A DNA stretch of 64,000 nucleotides from Lactobacillus sp. ESL0785 (GCF_029395455.1 NZ_CP113916.1:372001-436000); one strand, 5' to 3'; counted from the stretch's first letter, positions 1-7,503 are shown. Notes: a model not told the origin generated them from the letters alone. Translations and numbers: made by a program.

Positions 1-40
1 ATTCGTATCAAACAGCTAAGGCTTCTATAAAATAATTGCT

Positions 41-75
41 AAAAAAGAAACTTCAATTTTGAAGTTTCTTTTTTT
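41..75 (-). terminator. Rho-independent terminator of the tetR-quinone reductase operon
   Basis: A perfect stem of AGAAACTTCAA paired with TTGAAGTTTCT has a tiny loop and is flanked by A and T runs on both sides. On the minus strand it ends in a T run just beyond the quinone reductase stop codon, which overlaps the stem flank. It could also stop transcription entering from the left on the plus strand. Confidence 0.85.
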
Positions 76-658
76 ACTTAAATTGATATTGTGTGATTTT
101 TGCCAAGTACTTTTGACGTCTAACTAGTGAAGAATTAGTGATACCGCCAAAGTGTAACCAATGGCGGTCTTGCATATCCAGCTGACGTAAGGTTTGATTA
201 ATAAAAATCCTTTTAATTGCATTACCGCAAAACAAGCGAAGATAAAATTTTGGTGAAGTTGAGGTTGTTAGGACGTACGTATGTTTGATGTTGTTTAGTT
301 CGCCATGAATTCCCGTTTTAGAAACAGTGTGTGACAGCCCCGTTCCTTCTTTCATTACTTTATCGATAAAGCCTTTGAGCATACCGGGAATACTATTCCA
401 CCAAAGAGGAGTAATAAAAATTATGGTTGATGTTTCTTTTAGCATTGTTAAATATTTTTTGACAAGAGGGTCATGTGTGCCACCTTCGTGGAATAAACGC
501 AGTTCTTCTTGATCGTAAGTTGGGTTAAAACCATCTTGGTAGAGATCGATTATGATAAAGTCACGCTTATTTTTAATGAGGTTTTCTTTGGTAGCCATTA
601 GGACAGCATGGTTAAAGCTTTTGTTATATGGATGACAGTAGATAATTAATGTTTTCAT
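74..658 (-). CDS. NAD(P)H-dependent quinone reductase-like flavoprotein
   Basis: This 194-residue protein has the flavodoxin-like fold of the NAD(P)H:quinone oxidoreductase/KefF/MdaB family, cytosolic enzymes that bind FMN or FAD and reduce quinones by two electrons. The N-terminal flavin-phosphate loop YCHPYNKSFNHA lies at residues 7-18 and the aromatic segment TPLWWNSIPGMLKGFID at about 83-99 matches the family's second flavin/NAD loop. The gene starts one base after the stop of the upstream tetR gene, so the two are almost certainly co-transcribed and the regulator probably responds to an electrophile or quinone that the enzyme detoxifies. The substrate is not known. The length is normal for the family. 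Confidence 0.85.
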   Translation of the reverse strand: MKTLIIYCHPYNKSFNHAVLMATKENLIKNKRDFIIIDLYQDGFNPTYDQEELRLFHEGGTHDPLVKKYLTMLKETSTIIFITPLWWNSIPGMLKGFIDKVMKEGTGLSHTVSKTGIHGELNNIKHTYVLTTSTSPKFYLRLFCGNAIKRIFINQTLRQLDMQDRHWLHFGGITNSSLVRRQKYLAKITQYQFK

Positions 659-659
659 T

Positions 660-1196
660 TTAGTTAGTTCCTTTAGCTAATTGGGTTAATGTTGTTTGGA
701 TTAGCTGCTTATCGTAATTAGTGATTCCATTTTTAATTAGAAGTGAATAACCTTGGATAAAGGACCAAATTTGAATGAAAAAATCGTGGCCGGTAATATT
801 GCTGTTTTGAGTAATTTGGTCAGTTAATTGCAGCATTTTTGTTAAAAAAGGGAATTGATGATCGCTATTTTTAAAAGCTAGTGTTGCGTTATTGTTGAAA
901 AAGAGAAATTCCATTATATTGGGATGTTCTTGCACTTGTTTAATAAAATAGTCGGCAATTTGTAAGAGTTGTTTTTCTGGTGCCTTGCTGTGAAAGTTTA
1001 TTTGGGCAATAAATTCTTGCGATAGCTGAATAGTTGCTTGTTTAAATAGGTCATCCTTGCTATTAAAGTGTTTGTAAAAAGCGCCAGTAGTCAAGCCAAT
1101 GGCAGCTGTCAGCTTGCGCAGCGAAAAGTTTTGAAATCCTTCTTGGTCAATAACTTTGATCGCTTTTTCAACCAATTGCTTTTCTGTTTCTTTCAT
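660..1196 (-). CDS. TetR/AcrR family transcriptional repressor
   Basis: The 178-residue protein has an N-terminal TetR helix-turn-helix at about residues 24-51 (FSLRKLTAAIGLTTGAFYKH, then NSKDDLF), followed by an all-helical ligand-binding domain that is not conserved enough to name a ligand. It is the first gene of a two-gene operon with the quinone reductase. Two near-identical palindromes upstream (1217-1231 and 1248-1264) are the obvious operators and suggest autoregulation. ATG at 1196 is preceded by an AGAGG-type ribosome binding site; an upstream extension of the frame would run through the operators and is rejected. Confidence 0.9.
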   Translation of the reverse strand: MKETEKQLVEKAIKVIDQEGFQNFSLRKLTAAIGLTTGAFYKHFNSKDDLFKQATIQLSQEFIAQINFHSKAPEKQLLQIADYFIKQVQEHPNIMEFLFFNNNATLAFKNSDHQFPFLTKMLQLTDQITQNSNITGHDFFIQIWSFIQGYSLLIKNGITNYDKQLIQTTLTQLAKGTN

Positions 1197-1216
1197 AATT
1201 TATACCTCTTGTTCTA

Positions 1217-1264
1217 GATAACGGTGTTATCCGATATTTAAAAAGAATGATAACACTGTTATCA
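1217..1264. promoter_or_regulatory. Tandem TetR-type operators upstream of tetR
   Basis: Two dyads, GATAACGGTGTTATC (1217-1231) and TGATAACACTGTTATCA (1248-1264), share the half-site GATAAC with a three-base centre. Their centres are 32 bp apart, about three helical turns, so two dimers would sit on the same DNA face. They lie 21-68 bp upstream of the tetR start codon. Confidence 0.75.
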
Positions 1265-1292
1265 AAAGGGATCAAGCAAATTTTATACAATA

Positions 1293-1324
1293 AAAAAACT
1301 TCCTTATATAAGGAAGCTTTTTTA
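1293..1324 (-). terminator. Terminator downstream of the 38-residue mini-gene
   Basis: The palindrome CTTCCTTATATAAGGAAG is flanked by A and T runs. It follows the small minus-strand gene ending at 1331 and separates it from the tetR operon; it could work in both directions. Confidence 0.75.
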
Positions 1325-1330
1325 TTTAAA

Positions 1331-1447
1331 TTAATCTTCGACCTTTTTGGCTTCATTCATTGCCTTCATCAATGAAGGGTTTTTGGAGTGACAGTCTTTA
1401 ATCATTTGCAGGTCTTTTTCATCTAGTTTGACAACGTACTTGCTCAT
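1331..1447 (-). CDS. Small uncharacterised 38-residue protein
   Basis: This frame encodes 38 residues, beginning MSKYVVKLDEKDLQMIKDCH and ending in NEAKKVED. It has a good ribosome binding site (AAAGGAA) eight bases before ATG at 1447, a clear stop and its own terminator, which together support a real gene. The peptide is charged (many Lys, Asp and Glu), has no membrane segment, and contains one Cys and one His. I do not recognise a family. It is transcribed toward the tetR operon but separated from it by a terminator. Confidence 0.6.
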   Translation of the reverse strand: MSKYVVKLDEKDLQMIKDCHSKNPSLMKAMNEAKKVED

Positions 1448-1845
1448 AATGATGTTCCTTTCTTTAAAAATACAATTTAACTATAGCACTTTTAGGTTGA
1501 TTAGACGGGAAATCCTAGTATTTTATTTTGCAATTGTGTTGCAGTTTAGCAGAATGTCTAGACCAGTTGCTAGATGCAAACGCACGCTCCAATGAAAAAT
1601 AATGCTGTTGACCCCTTGTAACTAAGGGATTCTTGCTTTAAATTGGCAATAAAAAATAATATTACAAATGTTACATATTTTAATTTGCAAGTAATTGATT
1701 CTTAAAAGCCGAGAGATATTTTTGTTATGGTTCTGACACGTTAACACTGTAGTATATAGACAATCAATTGGGATTAGCACTACGGTGCTTTTATCAATTT
1801 AGAAAAGAATAGATATGAAATTTTTTTATTAAGGAGAGAATATTT
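1448..1845. other. Intergenic region and long leader of the apf-like gene
   Basis: These 398 bases hold no frame I would call. A weak -10 candidate (TATATA at 1753-1758, poor -35 near 1731) is followed by a leader of about 85 bases. The leader contains an interrupted hairpin: AATTG 1766-1770 pairs with CAATT 1795-1799 and AGCAC 1776-1780 with GTGCT 1785-1789. The strong ribosome binding site AAGGAGAGA is at 1831-1839. Confidence 0.5.
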
Positions 1846-2529
1846 TTGAAGGTAAAATCTATCTTAGTTAAATCAGCAGCTGTAGCAGCGTTATCAGTTT
1901 CGGGTGTTGCCGTAATGAATAGTGTTAAAACAAACACTGTTCATGCAGCAACTGTTGCTAATGATGCAGCAGTCGTAACTGTTAATTATGTTGAGGGCAA
2001 TAGCATTCACGTTTGGAATAGCTACGAAAATCCGGTTGCTACTGGTCAAATTTTACCAAGTGCTTCTTCTTGGAAAGTGATTAGAACAGCTTATGATGCT
2101 CAAGGCAATAAGTGGTATGACTTGGGTAAGAATCAATGGGTTAGAGCTCAATACGTTAACAAGGGCTACTATCCAGCTGATAATACCAAGGCAGAAACAG
2201 TAACTAACACTAACCAAGAAAATACTAATTCTGCTACTACTAATACTGCTACAGTTACAACTGCCTCAACTTCTACTAGTCAAACTTATGCAGCTAATGC
2301 TTCTGATTCAGAAGCTAGCGCCAAGGCTTGGATTGCTGGTCGTGAATCTGGTGGCTCATACAGTGCACAAAATGGTCAATACATCGGTAAGTACCAACTT
2401 TCTTCGGCTTACCTTAATGGTGATTACTCTGCTGCTAATCAAGAAAAAGTTGCTGATAACTATGTTGCTAGTCGTTATGGCTCATGGACAGCTGCTAAGG
2501 CTTTCTGGCAAGCAAATGGTTGGTACTAA
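1846..2529 (+). CDS. apf: Aggregation-promoting-factor-like secreted cell-wall protein
   Basis: The 227-residue protein has a Sec signal peptide with cleavage expected after VHA at about residue 33. An SH3/SLAP-like segment (about 38-110) follows, then a Thr/Asn/Ser-rich linker (about 113-148), then a C-terminal domain of about 80 residues ending in Trp-Tyr. The motif AGRESGGSYSAQNGQYIGKYQ resembles the catalytic Glu region of lysozyme-like/Rpf-type transglycosylases, as in lactobacillar Apf proteins. Apf proteins are exported, bound non-covalently to the surface, and affect cell shape and aggregation. The start is TTG, set by the ribosome binding site AAGGAGAGA six bases before it. It is a single gene with its own terminator. 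Whether it cuts peptidoglycan is not shown by sequence. Confidence 0.85.
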   Translation: MKVKSILVKSAAVAALSVSGVAVMNSVKTNTVHAATVANDAAVVTVNYVEGNSIHVWNSYENPVATGQILPSASSWKVIRTAYDAQGNKWYDLGKNQWVRAQYVNKGYYPADNTKAETVTNTNQENTNSATTNTATVTTASTSTSQTYAANASDSEASAKAWIAGRESGGSYSAQNGQYIGKYQLSSAYLNGDYSAANQEKVADNYVASRYGSWTAAKAFWQANGWY

Positions 2530-2572
2530 TTTTTAAACTGTCAATATTAAATAGTCAATACCAATTAATTAA

Positions 2573-2609
2573 AAAATAAACGTTAGTCAATCAGACTAGC
2601 GTTTATTTT
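2573..2609. terminator. Bidirectional terminator between apf-like gene and MFS gene
   Basis: AATAAACGTTAGTC pairs with GACTAGCGTTTATT around a five-base loop, with A and T runs on the two flanks. It serves the convergent genes on either side. Confidence 0.85.
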
Positions 2610-2617
2610 GGTTGTGG

Positions 2618-3784
2618 TTATTTAAGTGGTTGTTTATTCGTGATTATAAAACCAGCTAGTAATAAAAGAATGCCTAAAATTGTATAAGCAAGAAAAATTG
2701 GTGTCCAAGAATGAAGTAATCCTTGAAGATAGCCTGATAAAGTCGGCCCAATGGCTGCTAAGAGATAGCCAAATGATTGAGCAGTTCCTGAAAGTTGAGC
2801 CGTTTGTCTAAAATTAGCTGTTTTCTTTTGAAAGAAAACAACACAAAGACTAAAAGCTGATCCTGCACCAATGCCCATAATAAAAGCTAAAATCGCGTTG
2901 GCAATAAAATTCCCTTTGCAGATCAGTAATAGGGCTGCACCAATAGCAAAGCCGCCGCCAACAATCCCGGAAGCTAACATCATGCCGGATTTTTTACGGG
3001 CAATAATTGGTGTTAATAGTGACATCGGCATCCCGCATAATTGGAAGATGGTAGCTAAAAGTCCGGCAGTTGTGACATTGAAGCCACTTGTTGACCAAAA
3101 AGTTGGTAGCCAAGTCAGCATGGAGTAGTAAAGCAATGATTGGATACCAAAGAAAAAGGTAATAATCCAAGTCAAACTGTAGTGATTAATGGAAGCTGGT
3201 CGCTGAGCAGTCAGTTTTGCATGTTTGGGTTTAGGCACAACGCAAGTTACTATGGTCCATACGATAAAGGCAATTAGGCCAACAAGGCTGAATAAGGCTA
3301 GGGTAGTTGGAAGGTGCAGTTGCTTGACTAAAGGCGCTGCTAAACCGGTACCTAAAGAGGCCACTAGACCCATTGTAAAAGTATAAAGGCTTGTAAAAAT
3401 AGTGGCTTTAGTCGGAAAATATTCTTGAATAACAGCGGGAAGTAAAACATTGCCACCAGAGATACCGATTCCGACTAAAAGCGTTCCTAATAATAAGAAG
3501 ATACTGTTGGGAACAACTCGCAGATAGCTGCCAATTACCAAAATTAATAGCGTAAAGAATAGGACAACAGCATTGCCTTGTTTAATTCCTAAATGAGCAA
3601 TTAGCGGCGATAATAAAGCAAACATTAATAATGGAATAGTGGTTAACCAACCGCTCATGCTGGGAGCAAAACCAATTTTTGCTTCTAGCCAGGGTAGAAT
3701 TGGCGGCATCATTGTAATTGGCAAACGTAAGTTGGCTGCAATTAATAAAATGCCTAATCCGATTAAAAAATTTTTCTTTTTCAA
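2618..3784 (-). CDS. MFS transporter of the CynX/NimT type
   Basis: The 388-residue protein is almost wholly hydrophobic with about 12 predicted membrane spans. The start, LIAANLRLPITMMPPILPWL at about residues 15-34, is typical of the cyanate/2-nitroimidazole (CynX/NimT) branch of the major facilitator superfamily, in which an Arg in helix 1 follows a small-residue run. These are plasma-membrane carriers, usually for small anions or drugs; the substrate here cannot be deduced. The gene stands alone, with a shared terminator downstream and a 196-bp divergent spacer upstream shared with the next gene. Confidence 0.8.
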   Translation of the reverse strand: MKKKNFLIGLGILLIAANLRLPITMMPPILPWLEAKIGFAPSMSGWLTTIPLLMFALLSPLIAHLGIKQGNAVVLFFTLLILVIGSYLRVVPNSIFLLLGTLLVGIGISGGNVLLPAVIQEYFPTKATIFTSLYTFTMGLVASLGTGLAAPLVKQLHLPTTLALFSLVGLIAFIVWTIVTCVVPKPKHAKLTAQRPASINHYSLTWIITFFFGIQSLLYYSMLTWLPTFWSTSGFNVTTAGLLATIFQLCGMPMSLLTPIIARKKSGMMLASGIVGGGFAIGAALLLICKGNFIANAILAFIMGIGAGSAFSLCVVFFQKKTANFRQTAQLSGTAQSFGYLLAAIGPTLSGYLQGLLHSWTPIFLAYTILGILLLLAGFIITNKQPLK

Positions 3785-3897
3785 ATTAACACGTTCTTTC
3801 TAGTTAGTTGTAAAAAACACCAATAAATAACTTTAATGGAAAAATAATCATTTGGCAAATACTTGATTTTTAGGAAGTTAAAAAGAATTAAATTAAT

Positions 3898-3927
3898 TGG
3901 CATTAACTACTAATAAGTTTTAAAATG
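3898..3927 (+). promoter_or_regulatory. Sigma-70-type promoter of the SEC10-like gene
   Basis: TTGGCA (3898-3903) and TAAAAT (3922-3927) are separated by 18 bases and lie 54 bases upstream of the start codon. Confidence 0.6.
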
Positions 3928-3980
3928 ACAGATAAAGCTACAAGAGGGATACTGACAAAGAATATTCTTGAGGAAGTTAA

Positions 3981-5027
3981 ATGAAGAAAAAAAGATTCAC
4001 TGTTACTTTAATCAGTGCTATTTTATTGTCATCATCAATTACTGGGGTGCTAAGTCAGCCACAGCCGGTGACAGCTGCAGTTAAAGGCTATGTAAAAGTT
4101 AAAGCTAAGAAGAAGGTTCGACTTTATTATGCAACTGGTAAGCTTTCTCGCTTTTATGCGTTAACCAAAAAACGTTATCCGTACAGTGTAGAAAAGAAAA
4201 TTGGCAAACAAAAACGGCTTGCTTATAAAATTGGTAATAATGCCCATTGGGTTTTAGCTAAGGACGTTCATGTTAGTCAGCGAACGGTTTATGTTGAAGC
4301 AAAAATCAAGCTGCCAAGTGGCTATACCCGCACTGAGCTGCTTAAGGCTTACCAAGGGAAGCCAAGTAATGCTTTTGTTGCTGCTGCAATGCAGGGGATG
4401 AAGCAGAATAATTTTAGTCGTAATAAGATTGCAGAAAATAAGACAGATGATCATCTGCAAGTTGATTTAGATGCAATTACGACAGCGCAATTAGCTGAAC
4501 TAACAGCTTTTTCTTTACGCTTAATTAATGAAGCTAGAAGCAATTTAGGATTGAAGCCTTGGCAGGCAAGTCAAGGAACGCAAAAATTAGCACAAGATAT
4601 TGCTTTTGAATATTCCAAAAATGGCAAAACAATTAAGGAAGGTCACTATGTTCCCGGAATTGTCCGTGCTTGTCAAGCTAATGGCCTGAATCTGGATGAT
4701 AATTATGTTGAAGATATGGCTGGCTTTTATAATCAAGAATCAGCGTTATCGATGACAGAGTTAAAGAAAAGTATTTACTTTGGAATTAAGCAGATGATTT
4801 TTGGTTATGTTGGTAGTGGTGAAAGTCAGCGCAATGAGCGTAATTATTATCAGGAATGGGGCCATGCAGGCGATCTGTTTAATACTCAGGGAACGCTTCA
4901 TGATGGTGATTATAATTACTTTGGGTTGAGCATGTCACGAACTGATAATATTTGGTCGATCCACTTTATCAGTGTTCCTAGTTATGTTGTTAAAAGTAAA
5001 AAATATAATCTTGGATTTAAGCCTTGA
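3981..5027 (+). CDS. Secreted SEC10/PgrA surface-exclusion (CAP-like) domain protein
   Basis: The 348-residue protein has a Sec signal peptide (residues 1-33, cut near TAA). A basic segment with SH3/SLAP character follows (about 35-95). The C-terminal half, from about residue 170, has the pattern of the SEC10/PgrA surface-exclusion domain, a CAP-superfamily fold: AFSLRLINEARSNLGLKPW, then a GHYVPGI histidine, YVEDMAG, and EWGHAGDL near the end. Proteins of this family sit on the cell surface of lactobacilli and enterococci. No LPXTG anchor is visible, so attachment would be through the basic N-terminal region. The role is unknown. There is no cognate conjugation gene nearby. Confidence 0.75.
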   Translation: MKKKRFTVTLISAILLSSSITGVLSQPQPVTAAVKGYVKVKAKKKVRLYYATGKLSRFYALTKKRYPYSVEKKIGKQKRLAYKIGNNAHWVLAKDVHVSQRTVYVEAKIKLPSGYTRTELLKAYQGKPSNAFVAAAMQGMKQNNFSRNKIAENKTDDHLQVDLDAITTAQLAELTAFSLRLINEARSNLGLKPWQASQGTQKLAQDIAFEYSKNGKTIKEGHYVPGIVRACQANGLNLDDNYVEDMAGFYNQESALSMTELKKSIYFGIKQMIFGYVGSGESQRNERNYYQEWGHAGDLFNTQGTLHDGDYNYFGLSMSRTDNIWSIHFISVPSYVVKSKKYNLGFKP

Positions 5028-5039
5028 TTTTGTGCAATT

Positions 5040-5076
5040 AAAAAGTGGTCCACGTAACTGTGAACTACTTTTTTAA
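5040..5076. terminator. Bidirectional terminator
   Basis: AAAAAGTGGTCCAC pairs imperfectly with GTGAACTACTTTTT around a short loop. It lies between two convergent genes. Confidence 0.7.
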
Positions 5077-5080
5077 TTGA

Positions 5081-5890
5081 TTAAAATACAAATTTGTTAA
5101 AGGCTTGGCTAATACCATCTTGGTCATTTGTTGCAGTAACATAATCAGCTTTATCCTTGGCAGGTTGACTACCGTTTGCCATACAGACACTAGTACCAGC
5201 AAAGTCAAACATAGAAATGTCATTACGCTCATCCCCCATAGCCATGACTTCACTTGATTGAAGATTGAGTGCAGCACATAATTCTTTGAGGCCATTACCC
5301 TTGTTAACCTTTGGATTAAGTAATTCAATAAAATGTGGGTCAGAGCGAATGACGTATAATTCTTGACCGAAAACCTGATTAATAGCTTGTTCCCATTGAT
5401 CAAGTAGGTCAGCTGCTCCAACAAAGCAGCCTTTAGCAACACCAAAATTCTTTGGTAAGTCGTCGGGAGTACGCACATATAAAGGGGCAGTGTTTTCGTA
5501 AGCTTGCAAATAAACAACGTAATCAATATTATGATTGGCTGTGATAATATGTGAATCTTCGTCGACAATGTTAAATGGTAATTGATGGGCTAATGCAAAA
5601 GCAGTCATTTTGCGGTAAAGTTGGTTGGAAACTAGATCTTTAGTAATAATTTTACCTGCTGCGTTGCGCGTGATTGCACCGTTTAATGTCACGGCATATT
5701 GCTCTTTGCCAGTAATTCCCAATTCATCCATATAGGACTTTAAACCAGCAATTGGTCTACCAGAACAGAGCACGACCTTAATGCCTTGCTTTAAAGCTTG
5801 AGTAACTGCTACTTTGGTACTAGGTAAAATTTGCCCGTTTGAATTTAATAATGTTCCGTCGGTGTCAAGTGCAATTAGTTTAATCGCCAT
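5081..5890 (-). CDS. Cof-type HAD-IIB phosphatase
   Basis: The 269-residue cytosolic protein shows all four HAD motifs: DTDGTLL (residues 9-15, nucleophile D9 and acid D11), CSGRP (motif II Ser), NKGNGLKEL (motif III Lys) and MGDERNDISMF (motif IV acidic pair). The large C2b cap between motifs II and III places it with the Cof/YidA group, which hydrolyse sugar phosphates, pyridoxal phosphate or flavin mononucleotide with low specificity. The usual Leu/Phe between the two motif-I aspartates is Thr here. It is a single gene, convergent with the SEC10-like gene. Confidence 0.88.
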   Translation of the reverse strand: MAIKLIALDTDGTLLNSNGQILPSTKVAVTQALKQGIKVVLCSGRPIAGLKSYMDELGITGKEQYAVTLNGAITRNAAGKIITKDLVSNQLYRKMTAFALAHQLPFNIVDEDSHIITANHNIDYVVYLQAYENTAPLYVRTPDDLPKNFGVAKGCFVGAADLLDQWEQAINQVFGQELYVIRSDPHFIELLNPKVNKGNGLKELCAALNLQSSEVMAMGDERNDISMFDFAGTSVCMANGSQPAKDKADYVTATNDQDGISQAFNKFVF

Positions 5891-5974
5891 TTAAATTCCT
5901 CCTAGCTATTGCGATTTTTACTGTCATTATACTAAAATTAAATTATTAATCATAGTAGAGGTGGAGAAAAAATA

Positions 5975-6493
5975 ATGGCAATTTATATTCGCTGGGCTGA
6001 AGCTAAGGACTTACCAGCAATGATGGCAATTATTGCTCAAGCAAAACAATTATTAAAGAGTGACGGTAGTCCGCAGTGGCAAGATGGTCATCCTAATGAG
6101 GAAATGTTTAAAGCGGATATTGCACAAAAGCGGGCTTATGTGCTAATAGTTGGTCAAGAAGTAGCTGGCGTCGCGGTTTTGCAAACAACGCCTGAATTAA
6201 GTTATGTTCAGATTGATGGTGCCTGGCGTAATTCAACGATGCCGTATGCGACCATCCATCGCATTGCATTTTCTGACAAATATCGTGGTCAACATTTAGG
6301 GCAAATCTTTATTTCAAATTTATTGTCTCGAGGTCAATTTTTAGGTTTTCATAATTTCCGTATTGATACGCATGCTTTGAATAAGCGGATGCAGGGCTTA
6401 ATTAAAAAAGTCGGATATCATTATTGTGGAATAATACATGTGAATCCAACCTCGGATGGTGCCCGGTATGCTTATGAACTGAACTTAGCATAA
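5975..6493 (+). CDS. GNAT family N-acetyltransferase
   Basis: This 172-residue protein has the GNAT fold: an N-terminal beta strand and helix (IRWAEAKDLPAMMAIIAQA), and the acetyl-CoA-binding motif A around IHRIAFSDKYRGQHLGQIF at about residues 90-109, where R-G-Q-H-L-G stands for the usual R/Q-x-x-G-x-G/A. Acceptor specificity is not predictable. The gene has the ribosome binding site GAGGTGGAG and stands alone between a divergent HAD gene and tRNA-Gln. Confidence 0.8.
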   Translation: MAIYIRWAEAKDLPAMMAIIAQAKQLLKSDGSPQWQDGHPNEEMFKADIAQKRAYVLIVGQEVAGVAVLQTTPELSYVQIDGAWRNSTMPYATIHRIAFSDKYRGQHLGQIFISNLLSRGQFLGFHNFRIDTHALNKRMQGLIKKVGYHYCGIIHVNPTSDGARYAYELNLA

Positions 6494-6510
6494 GAAAATA
6501 AATTTTTTGC

Positions 6511-6539
6511 TTGACTTGGGCAGCACAATTCTCTATACT
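6511..6539 (+). promoter_or_regulatory. Promoter of tRNA-Gln
   Basis: TTGACT (6511-6516) and TATACT (6534-6539) have an ideal 17-base spacer and lie 36 bases before the tRNA. Confidence 0.8.
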
Positions 6540-6575
6540 TATAAATGTTGAGCAACAAGTAAAAGCTCAAATGTT

Positions 6576-6647
6576 TGGGTTATAGCCAAGCGGTAAGGCA
6601 CTAGTTTTTGGTACTAGTATGCGCTGGTTCGAATCCAGCTAACCCAA
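6576..6647 (+). tRNA. tRNA-Gln (TTG), copy 1
   Basis: Acceptor arms TGGGTTA and TAACCCA pair perfectly, with discriminator A. The anticodon loop TTTTGGT gives TTG. The T arm carries GGTTCGAATCC. The gene is identical over its length to the copy at 9631-9702. Confidence 0.95.
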
Positions 6648-6658
6648 TAGATGTAATT

Positions 6659-6706
6659 AGTCTTAATGTCAATTAGCTTCAAGCGTTGGTGTTAAGACTT
6701 TTTTTG
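6659..6706 (+). terminator. Terminator of tRNA-Gln
   Basis: AGTCTTAATGTCAA pairs with TTGGTGTTAAGACT through wobble pairs, followed by seven T. Confidence 0.8.
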
Positions 6707-6827
6707 TTGTTAGGAATTAGATAAATTAGCTGTAATTTTAAGAATCGGTGCAAAATTTTAGGCAAAGGTAGGCTAATCAAAATATTCTAAAATTGGTCTA
6801 AACGTAAAAAAGTGACCCGAAAAATAC

Positions 6828-6905
6828 TATAATAAATGTATTCAGTAATTTAAATCTAGTAGTTTAGATACCTCAAGAAAGCCTTAATAGCGGGCTTTCT
6901 TTTTG
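6828..6905 (+). ncRNA. Candidate short RNA with its own -10 box and terminator
   Basis: TATAAT (6828-6833) is followed about 40 bases later by a strong hairpin (AGAAAGCC paired with GGGCTTTCT, 6875-6900) and a T run. No reading frame of useful length lies between them, so the unit would give an RNA of about 65 bases. The -35 region is weak. It lies 180 bases before the candidate toxin locus and could be related to it or a remnant. Confidence 0.35.
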
Positions 6906-7077
6906 TTTGCCATTTATTTAAGTTAACCAGTTTTTAGTAAAAAAGTGCGGTGCAAAGTTTTTAGTATTGATTGTGTAATAGATTGAAATAATCGGATTTA
7001 ATTAATATGTAGGTACAAAATTCGGTGCATTCCTTTAGGGTGTTAAATTGTTTACAGCCTAGTAAAACCTTGCTGGG

Positions 7078-7196
7078 TACCGAAACGGTATTGAGTAACG
7101 TTTCGTGACGGTATTAAAAAATCCTCTGCGCTAACAGAGGATCATTTTAATGACTGCCTAAAGTAACCAACTTTAGGACTTTGGAGGTTTACCCCA
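7078..7196 (+). promoter_or_regulatory. Structured leader of the candidate toxin mRNA
   Basis: This stretch carries the dyad TACCGAAACGGTA (7078-7090), the direct repeat ACGGTATT (7085-7092 and 7108-7115), the hairpin ATCCTCTG/CAGAGGAT (7121-7142), and a perfect 8-bp hairpin CCTAAAGT/ACTTTAGG (7157-7177) that ends five bases before the ribosome binding site GGAGG. The ribosome binding site can itself pair with ACCCC just before the ATG. Such hidden translation starts are typical of type I toxin mRNAs. Confidence 0.5.
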
Positions 7197-7292
7197 ATGT
7201 CAACATTTATAGTTGGCTTAGTATCAGGAATACTAGCCAATGTTATTGCTGATATGATTGTCGATTATATCAGACGTCATCATAAGCAATAA
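7197..7292 (+). CDS. Candidate type I toxin: 31-residue membrane peptide
   Basis: The frame encodes 31 residues: a hydrophobic segment from about residue 4 to 25 (FIVGLVSGILANVIADMIV) followed by a polar, basic tail ending RRHHKQ. This one-span peptide with a charged C-terminus matches the general form of Fst/TxpA/BsrG-like toxins, which insert in the cell's own membrane. The ribosome binding site GGAGG is ten bases before ATG and is embedded in structure. A strong terminator follows the stop by five bases and an antisense transcript is predicted. I do not recognise the exact family; a small non-toxic membrane peptide is the alternative. Confidence 0.6.
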   Translation: MSTFIVGLVSGILANVIADMIVDYIRRHHKQ

Positions 7293-7296
7293 TTTC

Positions 7297-7336
7297 AAAA
7301 AAGGAGCGTGTGGGCAATACCACTGCTCTTTTTTAT
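7297..7336 (+). terminator. Terminator of the candidate toxin mRNA
   Basis: AAAAAAGGAGC pairs with GCTCTTTTTT; GTGG and CCAC extend the stem inside, around a six-base loop. Confidence 0.85.
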
Positions 7337-7503
7337 TATAGCAGATTCAAACCAATCTTGGGATTCAAAAGAGGTCTAAGCAATATAGTTTAATAAATAA
7401 ATTATTCTGTCGTTTCTATTTAAAAATTCTACTAATAGAGTTAAGATATCCACTGTAATTTGACTTTGATTAATATTTAGTAGAGGTTTAGACAAGTAAA
7501 ATT

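Larger units (their letters stand above)
7114..7340 (-). ncRNA. Candidate antisense antitoxin RNA
   Basis: On the minus strand an extended -10 box, TGCTATAAT (complement of 7335-7343), faces the toxin gene. Transcription would start near 7328, cross the whole toxin frame, and stop at the hairpin ATCCTCTG/CAGAGGAT followed on that strand by a run of T (7116-7142). The product would be about 215 bases and fully complementary to the toxin mRNA. The promoter has no good -35 box, which an extended -10 can tolerate. This is inference from sequence only. Confidence 0.5.

Noticed and set aside
1168..1356. Minus-strand frame of 62 codons upstream of tetR
   Set aside because: It crosses the tandem operators and a terminator and has no family resemblance.
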